NCBI GenBank assembly: GCA_963823165.1
Contig: CAWGKV010000024.1
Coordinates: 62,001 to 126,000 of the forward strand
DNA: 64,000 nt
Source: Roseiarcus sp963823165
Lineage (GTDB): Bacteria; Pseudomonadota; Alphaproteobacteria; Rhizobiales; Beijerinckiaceae
Reading direction: 5' to 3'
In this document: one piece after another, positions 18,469-26,829 of the stretch
Layout: each line of letters starts with the position of its first letter
How positions within the stretch are numbered: position 1 is the first letter of the stretch
Made by a program: the position numbers and the translations under genes
The notes under the pieces: generated by a model
The model's input: only the letters and a program-made list of their open reading frames with translations
What the model was told of the DNA's origin: nothing
Databases searched by the model: none

Positions 18469-19032
18469 ATGATTGAATCCTTGCGCGCGCTGGCGAAGGG
18501 CGCCTTGAACGATCTCGAAAGCGTGTTCGCGGCGATGCCTGAGGACGCGCTCGACGGGCTGGTCGAGGAAATCGTCAAGGCGAAGCGCATCGTCGTCTTC
18601 GGCCTCGGCCGCGAGGGCCTGCAGATGCGCGGATTCGCCATGCGCCTCTTCCACATGGGCCGCAGCGTCGCGGTCTGGGGCGACATGACGACGCCCGACG
18701 TCGGCGCGGGCGACTTGCTCATCGTCTCCGCCGGACCCGGCGACCTCGCCACCGCCCGCACCCTCGCCGACATCGCTCGCAAGGCCGGCGCCCGCACGGC
18801 GCTGGTCACCGGACAGCCGAAGGGAGGGCTCGCGCGCCATGTCGACGTGGTCACCGTCATTCCCGCGCAGACGATGGCGGACGACCGCGGCGGCAAGCTT
18901 TCCGTCCTGCCGATGGGCTCGCTGTTCGAGACGGCCCAGATGATCGCCTTCGAACTCGCGATCCTGAAACTTCGCCCGCTATTTCATGAGACGGCGGAGA
19001 CGATGCGCGCCCGTCACACCAATCTCGAGTGA
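18469..19032 (+). CDS. hxlB: 6-phospho-3-hexuloisomerase-like SIS-domain protein
   Basis: A 187-residue protein, the exact size of the HxlB/PHI family, which interconverts 3-hexulose-6-phosphate and fructose-6-phosphate in formaldehyde fixation (RuMP pathway). The SIS fold is evident: VVFGLGREGLQMRGFAMRLFHMG, then DLLIVSAGPGDLATA, VALVTGQP-like strand, and the family C-terminal PMGSLFETAQM. It starts at an ATG after a weak AAGGGAG. No hexulose-6-phosphate synthase (hxlA) lies next to it, so a different sugar-phosphate isomerisation is possible. Family assignment is good; pathway is inferred. Confidence 0.75.
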   Translation: MIESLRALAKGALNDLESVFAAMPEDALDGLVEEIVKAKRIVVFGLGREGLQMRGFAMRLFHMGRSVAVWGDMTTPDVGAGDLLIVSAGPGDLATARTLADIARKAGARTALVTGQPKGGLARHVDVVTVIPAQTMADDRGGKLSVLPMGSLFETAQMIAFELAILKLRPLFHETAETMRARHTNLE

Positions 19033-20073
19033 GCGGCGCGGCGCGTCGCAGCGATGGCGGGCCTCCTGCCCAGCGATCCCCAGAGGCTGCAGCCCCCGCA
19101 AATTAATGAGGGCTCTGTCTCGGCTGCGCCATAACGACCAGGGGGGAGGGCGGCAGTCTGGAAGCACGGGGGGACGGCGCGGGCGCTCGCGGCGTTGCGT
19201 GGCGTGGCGTGGCGTCCAGGCCTTGTCTGTGGACCGCGTTCGCCTACTGCTCCCGACGGGCGGCGCGGGAAAAACTAGCGAAGACGGGGTGTACGTAGTT
19301 CAAGTTGAATAGGAGGAGTCGCTGCATATCATATCATTGTCTTGCAAGCCGGGGCTTGCGGCAACCCGGGGCCCGGTGCTGGTGTCTGCTGCACCTGCGC
19401 CGGCTCGCCCATAGCTTCCGCCGAGCGCGGTGCAATCCTTCTTCACGGAACGCGGGCCGATCTGAACCCGGAGACATGATTGTCGTCGGCTACCAGTCCA
19501 ACTTTATCGAAGCGAAGCCGCTACGGGGAATCACGATGACCTGGTAGCGGGGGGCGTGTGCTCCGCGCCCTGGAACGATCTGGCGGATCGGGCCAATCGC
19601 GTTGACGATCGCCGAGCCGCCCGGGGTTGGTGATGAAATCCTCCAGCGCCGCTCGAGCTTGCCGAAGTTACGAAGTGGCATGGGCACGCGCCTGAACGGT
19701 TACAGCAGATGAAGGATGGTCTCGCAGGTTTGAGGTCGGAGGGTTCCGATATCATCGACTAAACGAACAGGGCTGGGGAACGGAAACTTCGCCCTCCGAT
19801 GCATGAAACCAACCTGTCGTTCCCTTCCACCCCAATCCTGAAATTCATATTGAGACACTACCGGCGTTTCGAAGGATCGCACCCAGGAGCAGATGGCGCC
19901 CGACGGCGATCGAGCAGTACCGGTTGGACGCCAACCAAGGGAATGCAAAGGCACAAAACAGCTAGGTGATGCATATGCCGTCAGGCTGTACCGTAATTCC
20001 GTAATTCAAAATTCCTATCGCTCCTCGGTTTGATGCTGGGGGTAAAACTCTTTAGTGTCTGCCCCGAAAGTTG
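19033..20073. other. Gene-poor, probably decayed region upstream of the IS element
   Basis: A kilobase with only short frames and mixed base composition. No product could be recognised on either strand. Near 19851 a short run, GAGACACTACCGGCG, resembles GAGACGCTACCAGCG at about 31423, suggesting shared repeat debris. The position between a core-like gene and an insertion sequence fits decayed mobile DNA. Confidence 0.5.
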
Positions 20074-20975
20074 TTGAGTCTCGTGAATCGGTTGTGATTC
20101 AAGGAAGGCGGACTGATTCGGGGGCCGCCGATGTGGACGAACGAGAACCGAGCGAAATACAAGCGGGATCATTTGCGATATCCGAGCGACCTGACGGATG
20201 AGGAGTGGGCGCATGTCGAACCGCTCATTCCCCCGGCGAGGCGGGGAGGGCGCAAACGCGAAACGAACATGCGAGAGGCGTTCAACGCCGTCATGTACGT
20301 GTTGAGCAGCGGATGCCAGTGGCGTTACCTTCCCAAGGATTTTCCTCCGCGCAGCACCGTCTATCGATACTTTTGCGATTGGGGCATTGATGGCGTGTTG
20401 GATCGCATCCATGACGCGCTCTACGAAAAGTGTCGCGAGCTGGCCGAACGCGAGGCCAGCCCGACCGCCGCCATCATCGACAGCCAAGAGCGTGAGAAGC
20501 GCAGAAAAAGGGGGGCCTCGATCGACCCGCACGGGTTCGATGCAGGAAAGAAAATCAAGGGCAAGAAGCGTCACGTTCTCGTAGACACCCAAGGGCTGTT
20601 GATGCAGGCGATCGTTCATTCCGCCGACGTTCAGGACCGCGACGGCGGCATTTTGCTGCTGTCGACGTTGCTTGGCCGGTTCCCCTATCTCGAAAAACTG
20701 TTCGCCGACGGCGCCTATCAAGGGCCGATCTTCGCCGATGCGCTGGCCAAAATCCTGTCTCGAGTCAAGATCGAGATCGTCAAACGATCCGATCAGGCGA
20801 AAGGCTTCGTCACGCTGCCCAAGCGTTGGATCGTCGAGCGAACGATCGCTTGGTTCAACCGCTGCCGAAGATTGGCCAAGGACTGGGAGAACCTCAACGT
20901 CACAGCCCTGATGTTCCTTCGTTTCGCGTCCATCCGCCTGATGTTGCGAAGGCTGTGCAATCCCTCGTAAACTTT
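20074..20975 (+). mobile_element. IS5-family insertion sequence (boundaries approximate)
   Basis: A single intact transposase is flanked by possible imperfect terminal inverted repeats: AGTCTCGTGAATCG near 20077 and, on the other strand, AGTTTACGAGGGATTG near 20955-20970. The match is only about two thirds, so the ends are approximate. An internal dyad GAATC-N6-GATTC lies just inside the left end. No target duplication could be confirmed. Confidence 0.6.
20131..20970 (+). CDS. IS5-family DDE transposase, intact
   Basis: A 279-residue transposase with the N-terminal LTDEEWAHVEPLIPPARRGGR typical of IS5/IS427-type elements. The DDE triad can be placed at AAIIDSQ (first Asp, about residue 115), FADGAYQG (second Asp, about 193) and WIVERTIAWFNRCRRLAKD (Glu, about 233). 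It has normal length and no frameshift, so the element may be active. The usual SVKTTE stretch after the first Asp is replaced by EREKRRKRG. It is unrelated to the flanking genes and marks an accessory region. Confidence 0.92.
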   Translation: MWTNENRAKYKRDHLRYPSDLTDEEWAHVEPLIPPARRGGRKRETNMREAFNAVMYVLSSGCQWRYLPKDFPPRSTVYRYFCDWGIDGVLDRIHDALYEKCRELAEREASPTAAIIDSQEREKRRKRGASIDPHGFDAGKKIKGKKRHVLVDTQGLLMQAIVHSADVQDRDGGILLLSTLLGRFPYLEKLFADGAYQGPIFADALAKILSRVKIEIVKRSDQAKGFVTLPKRWIVERTIAWFNRCRRLAKDWENLNVTALMFLRFASIRLMLRRLCNPS

Positions 20976-21428
20976 GAGTCGAAACTCTTGCGCTTCAAGC
21001 GCCTGTTAATACACAGACAGGTTTGCCTAACAATTGGGCAATACGCTGGCTGCTTCCCTGATCGAACCCGGTTCTTTTGCTCATTGGCTTAATTTTGCAC
21101 TCGAGTGGAAATCGCGGCGCCTTACACCGGCCACATTTTCGTACCATTGTTAGTGATCGAAGTACGGTCGGCGGCCTGAGTATTATCGCCGCCGCGTTAC
21201 GGCAGCCCAGCGTCTCTGCAAGTTATTGTTCTTGCTCGACTTCGTAGTTCCAGCATAACCTTCCAGCATAGCCTCTTGTGCGAGCGCGCCCGGGTATTGG
21301 CCGCGGTTGGTTATTATGCGATGGACTTGCGTATTATTTGGCGACGGAGGTGGATAATCTCAGTCGGGCGCCGCTGCCCGATATCGCGCGCTTATGGTAC
21401 AACACGAGAGTTGAGGGAGAGTGACGCC
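20976..21428. other. Intergenic region upstream of the di-heme peroxidase-like gene
   Basis: About 450 bases of moderate GC content with no supportable gene. The end carries a GAGGGAGAG ribosome site for the next gene. A promoter for that gene probably lies here but no confident -35/-10 pair was found. Confidence 0.4.
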
Positions 21429-23273
21429 ATGCAAAAGCGAAGACTTTCGAAGGTCTTGTCGATGCGTTGCTTGACGGGGGCGGGAGGTTTGGCGGCCGCG
21501 CTCGGAATTGCCGGCGCCGGCTTCGCCCAAACCCCACCAACACCGTATAACCCTTATCCGCCCGGCATTCTGCCGGCCGGTTTGAACTCCGAGATCGCAC
21601 GGGTTCAGAGCGAAGTTCGAACTATCTACAGTCGCTATTTCGCAGAATGGGGAAGATTAAAGCCAACGCCGACTTACACAGGCAATCCGCCAATACTCGT
21701 GCCTAATGGTTATGAAGCGCAACGGATACTTGGCGGTTTGCTGAATTTCGACGCCAACATTTCTCCGTTCCAGAACGTGGCTTGTGCTTTCTGCCACATG
21801 CCCTATGCCGCATTCAGCGGGCCGATCCAGTCCGTCAATCTGACGATGATCGCCTATCCCGGCACGTACACATATCGCGCAGCGAAGCGGACGGCGCAGC
21901 GGTATACGTATTCACACACGTTCCCCGTGCTCAACTACAATCCGGTACAAGGCCTGTTCTTCGGCGGAAACTTCTGGGATGGGCGCGCGACCGGAATGAA
22001 GCTGCAAGCGCCCGATGCCGAACAGGCGCAGGGTCCGCCGGTGGATCCACTGGAGATGGGCTTCCCCGACACGGCTTGCATCGCGTATCGGCTGAGCTCG
22101 GCTGCTTACCGACCGCTGTTTGAGCTGGTGTGGGGCGTGGACTTCGATATCCGATGGCCCTCCAACACCGCTGCGATCTGCGCAACTCCGGAGGGGGCGT
22201 TCGGCAGCAACGCTACCCCGATTGCACTAACCCCGGTTGACCGCACCAAGGCGACCAATATTTATGACCACTGGGGGCAGTCCCTTTCATTCCTCGAGCG
22301 CTCAAAGGATATCAGCCCTTTCACTTCGAAGTTCGACTGGTTCCTGGCAAACAAGGCCACGCTTACGAGCAACGAGATGGCCGGCTACAGGCTCTTCAAC
22401 GGCAAGGGCAATTGCAATTCTTGCCATGTTGACGGACGGTCCACCACGCTCATGCCGGGAATGGTCGACACCGGCGCCACCGCCGACGTGACGCCGAATT
22501 TCACCTGCCACGGCTTTGCCAACGAAGGCCTGCCGCTCAATCCCAGGATTTCGCTGTTCTACGAGAGCACGCCGGACGGCTTCGGGTTTACCCCCAATCC
22601 CGATGGTTTCCGCTACCGCGACTTGGGACTCGGCAATTTCCTCAGAAGCGGACCGCAATCCTTCCCCGATCCCAACCAGCCGGAATGGTTACGGCTTGCG
22701 CGGACGGTGGACGGCCAGTTCCAGGTGATGACGGCGCGAGACGTGGCGCTGACACCGCCGCAGTGTCCGACTACCGAGGCCGGCCACGGGTCGTATTTCC
22801 AGAAGGAGTTCTTCCACAACGGCTACATCAAGAGCCTGAAGCAACTGGTGCATTTCTATAATACGCGCGACAATGTGCCGAACCCGAACGGGAATACGAC
22901 CTATGCGTATCCAGTCACCTCCGGTCACTGCCCGGCCGGAACGGTGGAAAGGGTGACCTGCTGGCCGCAGCCCGAGGTCCCCAACAACCTCGACATGACG
23001 ACCGGCGCCCTCGGCTTAACAGATCAGGAGGAGGACCGGATCGTCGACTTCCTGACGACTCTGACCGATGGTTACAACCCAAGCAATCCCGCCGTCAGCA
23101 CCTACAAGAACATCGATACCTTCACCGGCACGTGCTCGCTCGCGCGTCCGGGTGAGACGGCGCGTAACCAGGGTAATGAGACCCTTATCCCCACTTGGAG
23201 CCTTGCCAAGTTCCCCTGCGCAGCGGATATCTGCGACGTCCCGCCGGTGCCGGGGCCGAAAAAGATTCCATAA
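21429..23273 (+). CDS. Large di-heme cytochrome c peroxidase/MauG-family protein
   Basis: A 614-residue exported protein starting at the ATG at 21429 after GAGGGAGAG; a signal peptide ends near AGAGFAQ (residue ~33). Two c-type haem motifs are seen: CAFCH at about 119 and CNSCH at about 329. FDANISPFQNVACAFCH and GLFFGGNFWDGRA are typical of the bacterial di-heme peroxidase superfamily, and DQEEDRIVDFLTTLTDGY closes the protein as in those enzymes. It is roughly 250 residues longer than classical CcpA. It should act in the periplasm, reducing peroxide or oxidising an unknown partner. Fibronectin-III-like exported proteins follow directly. Base use is less GC-biased than nearby core genes. Confidence 0.85.
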   Translation: MQKRRLSKVLSMRCLTGAGGLAAALGIAGAGFAQTPPTPYNPYPPGILPAGLNSEIARVQSEVRTIYSRYFAEWGRLKPTPTYTGNPPILVPNGYEAQRILGGLLNFDANISPFQNVACAFCHMPYAAFSGPIQSVNLTMIAYPGTYTYRAAKRTAQRYTYSHTFPVLNYNPVQGLFFGGNFWDGRATGMKLQAPDAEQAQGPPVDPLEMGFPDTACIAYRLSSAAYRPLFELVWGVDFDIRWPSNTAAICATPEGAFGSNATPIALTPVDRTKATNIYDHWGQSLSFLERSKDISPFTSKFDWFLANKATLTSNEMAGYRLFNGKGNCNSCHVDGRSTTLMPGMVDTGATADVTPNFTCHGFANEGLPLNPRISLFYESTPDGFGFTPNPDGFRYRDLGLGNFLRSGPQSFPDPNQPEWLRLARTVDGQFQVMTARDVALTPPQCPTTEAGHGSYFQKEFFHNGYIKSLKQLVHFYNTRDNVPNPNGNTTYAYPVTSGHCPAGTVERVTCWPQPEVPNNLDMTTGALGLTDQEEDRIVDFLTTLTDGYNPSNPAVSTYKNIDTFTGTCSLARPGETARNQGNETLIPTWSLAKFPCAADICDVPPVPGPKKIP

Positions 23274-23358
23274 GGCCGGGACAGGCCATGTCTGGGGGCC
23301 GCAATCGGCCCCCACTCCTCCTTCGACTGTTCAAGGGAAGCGACAACGGGGTTGTTCG

Positions 23359-23817
23359 ATGAATGGATTGCTCGCGATACGGGCGGCCGCCACCGCAGCG
23401 GGCGGCCTGCTCTTTTGCAGCCCCGTCGTTGCTCAAAATCCTCCTCCGCAGCCGAGGGTCGAGCACGTCGAGATCATCAATGGGCCAGGGCTCGAAATTT
23501 CCCACGACGACATCGCCATTGTCCGCTGGACCACCACCAATCCGGGAGGCGACGACGACCATTTCTCCGTGATACACTATGGGATTGATCCCAATGATCT
23601 AAACCAGACGGCGAAAAATCACATCCGGCTCAACCGTAGCCATCCAGAGACGGTTTTCCGGGTGCGGATGGACGGTTTGAAGCCGCAGACTACCTATTAC
23701 TACAAGGTGACCTCGACGGGTGGTGATGGTCAGAGCGATGGGGTGGAGAGTTCTGTCAACCACTTCACCACAGCCGCCCCGGGTCAGGTAACCAGCGCTG
23801 TCCCGCCACCAATGTGA
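23359..23817 (+). CDS. Exported fibronectin-III-like domain protein
   Basis: A 152-residue protein with a signal peptide (residues 1-26, ending CSPVVAQ) and a single beta-sandwich resembling the Fn3/purple-acid-phosphatase N-terminal domain. DIAIVRWTTTNPGGDD forms the early strands and GLKPQTTYYYKVTS the hallmark late strand. There is no catalytic domain. It follows the di-heme protein by 85 bases and may be co-transcribed; a role in binding or scaffolding at the cell surface is only a guess. A diverged second copy of the domain lies immediately downstream. Confidence 0.75.
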   Translation: MNGLLAIRAAATAAGGLLFCSPVVAQNPPPQPRVEHVEIINGPGLEISHDDIAIVRWTTTNPGGDDDHFSVIHYGIDPNDLNQTAKNHIRLNRSHPETVFRVRMDGLKPQTTYYYKVTSTGGDGQSDGVESSVNHFTTAAPGQVTSAVPPPM

Positions 23818-23845
23818 AGGTAGTCCACCAGGAGGAAGCGCATCA

Positions 23846-24142
23846 GAGCTCGAATTCGCTCGCGATGACGTGGCTATTATCAGATGGACCAGCACCAACC
23901 CGGGAGGCGACGACGAGCATTTCGCCGTCATGCGCTATGGTCCGGATCCCAAAGACTTGAGCCAAACGGCGAAATCCCACATCAGGCTCAACCGCGCTCA
24001 TGCGGAGACCATCTTCCGTGTGCTTGTCGATGGCCTGGCGGCGCAGACGACCTATTACGACATGGTGACCTCGATGGGGGCCGATGGCGAGAGCGACGGC
24101 GTGCAAAGCCCCCTCAGCCAGTTACCCTCTCTCGCCAGGTGA
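23846..24142 (+). pseudogene. Second, frame-shifted copy of the fibronectin-III-like domain
   Basis: Starting at ELEFARDDVAIIRW this frame aligns residue by residue with the preceding protein (LEISHDDIAIVRW) through HIRLNRAHAETIFRV, DGLAAQTTYY and GADGESDGVQS. It has no signal peptide and no convincing start; the first possible codon is a GTG at 23870. It lies in a different frame from the upstream gene, which ends at 23817. Either it is a decayed tandem duplicate, or an original two-domain protein was split by a frameshift. Confidence 0.7.
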
Positions 24143-24205
24143 GCAGATCCTGGCTTACCCTCTGCCAAAATAACAGCGGTCCATCAAAACCTGTCCATGC
24201 AGCTT

Positions 24206-24330
24206 GCTGAGGCGGGGTTTTGATTCGGTCGCGCTCGACGAGGAGCATCTGATCAACGCGGCGCGCTATGTCGCGCTCAATCCGGTGCGGGCGGGTATTA
24301 CGGTGACTGGCCCCGAGTTGCGACCGCGTT
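24206..24330 (+). pseudogene. Remnant of a REP-associated (RAYT/Y1) transposase
   Basis: A short frame reads SVALDEEHLINAARYVALNP followed by VRAGI, the conserved C-terminal segment of IS200-like RAYT proteins around the catalytic tyrosine. The N-terminal HUH domain is absent. It is a different lineage from the two intact RAYT genes at 32.7 and 33.7 kb. Confidence 0.65.
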
Positions 24331-24364
24331 TGCCGCTTGTGGGCGAGCGATCCCAAAAAACCCT

Positions 24365-24530
24365 ATTTGTTCTTGATATGTTCAACAACTCATGGCATAA
24401 GGGGTTGGTCGGTCGGCGGGGATGGAAAGCGAGGTTGGCATGGAGGCGCTTTCGAATCTCATAGCGACCTGCAGCTCGACCGCCCTGGGGCGGGACGTGG
24501 CGGCAGCGGCTTTCCCCCTGAGCCCGCTTG
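24365..24530 (+). repeat. Dispersed repeat part R1, copy 1
   Basis: CCCTATTTGTTCTTGA at the left and GGATGGAAAGCGAGG with TTGGCATGGAGGC further on recur, reverse-complemented, at 50440-50600. Similarity then decays but continues over GGGACGTGGCGG. It precedes part R2 in the same order and orientation at both places. Confidence 0.7.
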
Positions 24531-24737
24531 CGCTGAGGAGGATTGACTTCGCCTCGCTTGGGCCGTCGAACCAGCCGCCGAACGGGTCCGACGGCGTTGT
24601 CTTCGGTCAGCAGGAGGGGAGCGGGTCGGCGGCCAGCGGGCAGGCCGCGGGCCAAGCGGAGGCGTTGGCGAGAAGCGGACGGAAAAAAAGAATTTGGATT
24701 GCGGCTTAACCCATTGAGAAGAGCCAATTCCTGGAAG

Positions 24738-24900
24738 ACTTTTGCTTGGATTCGGCTATCCTCGGCTTTGCTCCGGTGCTCCGGAGCTTTGGCGGAATGT
24801 CCCGCGGCTTGGGTCTTCGGGGACCTCCAGCGGGCTCGGGCCGTGTGGAAAGCCGCCGCGGCCAGTTCCGTCCCATCCGGGGCGACTTCGGGGGAAGGAA
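24738..24900 (+). repeat. Dispersed repeat part R2, copy 1
   Basis: CCTGGAAGACTTTTGCTTGG at about 24738, followed by ATTCGGCTATCC, GGCTTTGCTCCGGTGCTC and GCTTTGGCGGAA, recurs with few changes on the minus strand at 49800-49955. In both places it lies 100-215 bases upstream of, and points toward, an ordinary chromosomal gene. Confidence 0.8.
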
Positions 24901-24947
24901 GCGTATTAAACGGACAGCTTCTGAGTAGTTCATCGCGCCGATTTTCG

Positions 24948-24985
24948 GGTTATCGCTCAACCGAAGTTTTGGTTATCGCTTAACC
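24948..24985 (+). promoter_or_regulatory. Tandem palindromic operator candidate
   Basis: GGTTATCGCTCAACC (24948-24962) and GGTTATCGCTTAACC (24971-24985) are repeated 23 bases apart, and each is an inverted repeat (GGTTA-N5-TAACC in the second). Two helical turns of spacing suits a dimeric repressor binding cooperatively. They lie about 130 bases upstream of the ThiE-like gene. Confidence 0.5.
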
Positions 24986-25114
24986 GAAGTATGTCAGCGG
25001 ACCTGGCCCGTCCCCGCCGCCCCACGGAAACAGGGGCCGCGCCGGAAAGACTTGCCTCGTTCCGCGTTTGGCCGCATTGGTCGGCCAAAGGTCCCGTTCA
25101 ACAAACCTTTGGCC

Positions 25115-25762
25115 ATGCCCTCTTCGCCGCCCTGCTCGCTCTATCTCGTCACGCCGCGCCTCTCGAGCGCGAACGCCTCGGCTTTCGCCGGGACGTTCGC
25201 CGAGGCTCTCGCCGCGGCGCCGGTCGCGAGCGCGCTCGTCAGGCTCGCGCCCGGCGCCGAGGGCGAGGCGAAGGCGATCGTGGCGCCGCTCGTCAGGGCG
25301 GCGGTGGCGAACGACTGCGCGCTCATTCTGGAGAACGACGCGCGGCTCGCGGCGCGGCTCGGGGCGGACGGCGTTCATGTCGCCGGCGCTGGCGAAGCGC
25401 TCGAGGAGGCGCTCGACAGCCTCAAGCCCGAGCGGATCGTCGGCGCGGGGGCTTTGCGCATGCGCGACGAGGCGATGATCGCCGGCGAAAAGGGCGCCGA
25501 TTACGTGATGTTCGGCGAGCCGCGCGGCGGCGCGCCGCCGATGGCGCTGGAGCTCCTTCTCGAGCGGGTCCGCTGGTGGGCGGAAATTTTCGAGACTCCC
25601 TGCGTGGCTTACGCCGAGACGATCGAGGCGGCGGGCAGGCTGGCCCGCGCCGGGGCCGATTTCGTCGCGCTCGAGGGAGCGGTCTGGGAGGCGGATGCGC
25701 CGGCGGAAGCCATCCGAGAGGCCTACGCCCTTGTTTCCCAGGCCGTCGCGGGGACGCCATGA
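25115..25762 (+). CDS. Thiamine phosphate synthase (ThiE/TenI) superfamily protein
   Basis: A 215-residue TIM-barrel protein starting at the ATG of MPSSPPCSLYLVTPR. LYLVTP at the start, NDCALILENDARLAARLGADGVHV in the middle and GADYVMFGEP are the ThiE/TenI landmarks. In ThiE the product is thiamine phosphate from HMP-PP and thiazole phosphate; however the usual phosphate-binding glycines and the GAVF segment are altered here, so it may be a ThiE paralogue of different function. It overlaps the next gene by four bases. Two palindromic operator candidates lie upstream. Confidence 0.75.
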   Translation: MPSSPPCSLYLVTPRLSSANASAFAGTFAEALAAAPVASALVRLAPGAEGEAKAIVAPLVRAAVANDCALILENDARLAARLGADGVHVAGAGEALEEALDSLKPERIVGAGALRMRDEAMIAGEKGADYVMFGEPRGGAPPMALELLLERVRWWAEIFETPCVAYAETIEAAGRLARAGADFVALEGAVWEADAPAEAIREAYALVSQAVAGTP

Positions 25763-26745
25763 CCAGGCTCGCGCTCGCAGCGGCGGTCGCTCTCGCCTTC
25801 GCCGCCAACGCCTGGGGACAGACGCCGGGCGGCGCTCCCGCGGCCCCGCCCCGCGATCTCGGCGCCGGGCCGTCAACGCCCCTGCCGCCGCGCGCCGACG
25901 GCAAGCCGCCGGATTACGCCTTCGGCGCCTACCAGCGCGGCAACTTCCTTTTCGCCCTCAGGGAGGCCGAGCGGCGGATCGACGAAAATCCCAAGGACGC
26001 CGCGGCCATGACGCTGATCGGCGAAATCTACCACGACGGCGCGGCCGCGCCGAAAAGCGATCTCGAGGCGTCGCGCTGGTACCGCCTCGCCAGCAACCTC
26101 GGCGACCCGCAGGCGGCCTACGAACTCGGCGTGCTGCTGCTCGAAGGCGCCTCCGGCGTGCCGAAGGACCCTGCCGCCGCCAAGGAGCAGTTCGAGCGCG
26201 CCGCGGCCAGGAACCATCCCGGCGCGCTCTACAATCTCGGCGTCATGGCGCTCAATTCGAGCAACGGCCGGACGCCCGATTTCGCCGCGGCGGCGCAATA
26301 CTTCCTCAAATCCGCCAAGGCGGGCGACGATAACGGCGCCTATTCCTACGGGGTGATGCTGCGCGAGGGCAAAGGCGTGCCTGAGAACGTGGCCGAGGGG
26401 GCCCACTGGCTCAAGCGCGCCGCCGACGGCGGCATCATCGCTGGCCAAGTCGAATATGCGATCATGCTGTTCAACGGCGACGGCGTGCCGAAGGACGAAG
26501 CCGGCGCGGTGAAGATCCTGCGGATCGCCGCGGCGAAGGGCAACCCGATCGCCCAGAACCGCCTCGCCCACCTCTACGTCGTCGGCCGGGTGGTCGGGCG
26601 CGATCTCGCCAAGGCCGCTGCCTGGAACGCCTTCGCCAAGGCCGGCGGCCTGACCGACCAGGGCCTCGACGTGGCGACCGCAAATCTGACTGCGGACGAG
26701 CGAAGCCGCTTCACCAGGATCGTTCGCAGCCAGATCGGCTATTGA
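25759..26745 (+). CDS. Exported Sel1-like repeat protein
   Basis: A 328-residue protein with an Ala-rich signal peptide ending near NAWGQ (residue ~21). From about residue 90 on, several Sel1/TPR-like helical repeats are seen: GDPQAAYELGVLLLEG, HPGALYNLGVMAL, DNGAYSYGVMLREG, and AGQVEYAIMLFNGDGVPKD. Such solenoids mediate protein-protein contacts in the periplasm. The ATG overlaps the preceding stop (ATGA), indicating co-translation with the ThiE-like gene. Its partner is unknown. Confidence 0.85.
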   Translation: MTRLALAAAVALAFAANAWGQTPGGAPAAPPRDLGAGPSTPLPPRADGKPPDYAFGAYQRGNFLFALREAERRIDENPKDAAAMTLIGEIYHDGAAAPKSDLEASRWYRLASNLGDPQAAYELGVLLLEGASGVPKDPAAAKEQFERAAARNHPGALYNLGVMALNSSNGRTPDFAAAAQYFLKSAKAGDDNGAYSYGVMLREGKGVPENVAEGAHWLKRAADGGIIAGQVEYAIMLFNGDGVPKDEAGAVKILRIAAAKGNPIAQNRLAHLYVVGRVVGRDLAKAAAWNAFAKAGGLTDQGLDVATANLTADERSRFTRIVRSQIGY

Positions 26746-26829
26746 GCTTCGAGGGCGCGGGGGTTTCGGACGGACCGGGTCGTGGGCATTGCGGCCCACG
26801 CTTCCGGTTTGCGACAGAAGGAATAAGGC

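Larger units (their letters stand above)
24331..24947. other. Gene-free accessory stretch holding dispersed repeats
   Basis: Apart from repeat parts R1 and R2, listed separately, no gene can be supported. Several frames look long in GC-rich sequence but match nothing and coincide with the repeats. Confidence 0.5.

Noticed and set aside
19851..19866. Short match GAGACACTACCGGCG to a sequence near 31423
   Set aside because: Only about 15 bases with mismatches; could be repeat debris but is too short to call a feature.
21276..21428. Extended N-terminus of the di-heme peroxidase-like gene
   Set aside because: The 51 extra residues lack a ribosome site and precede a clear signal peptide that follows GAGGGAGAG at 21429.
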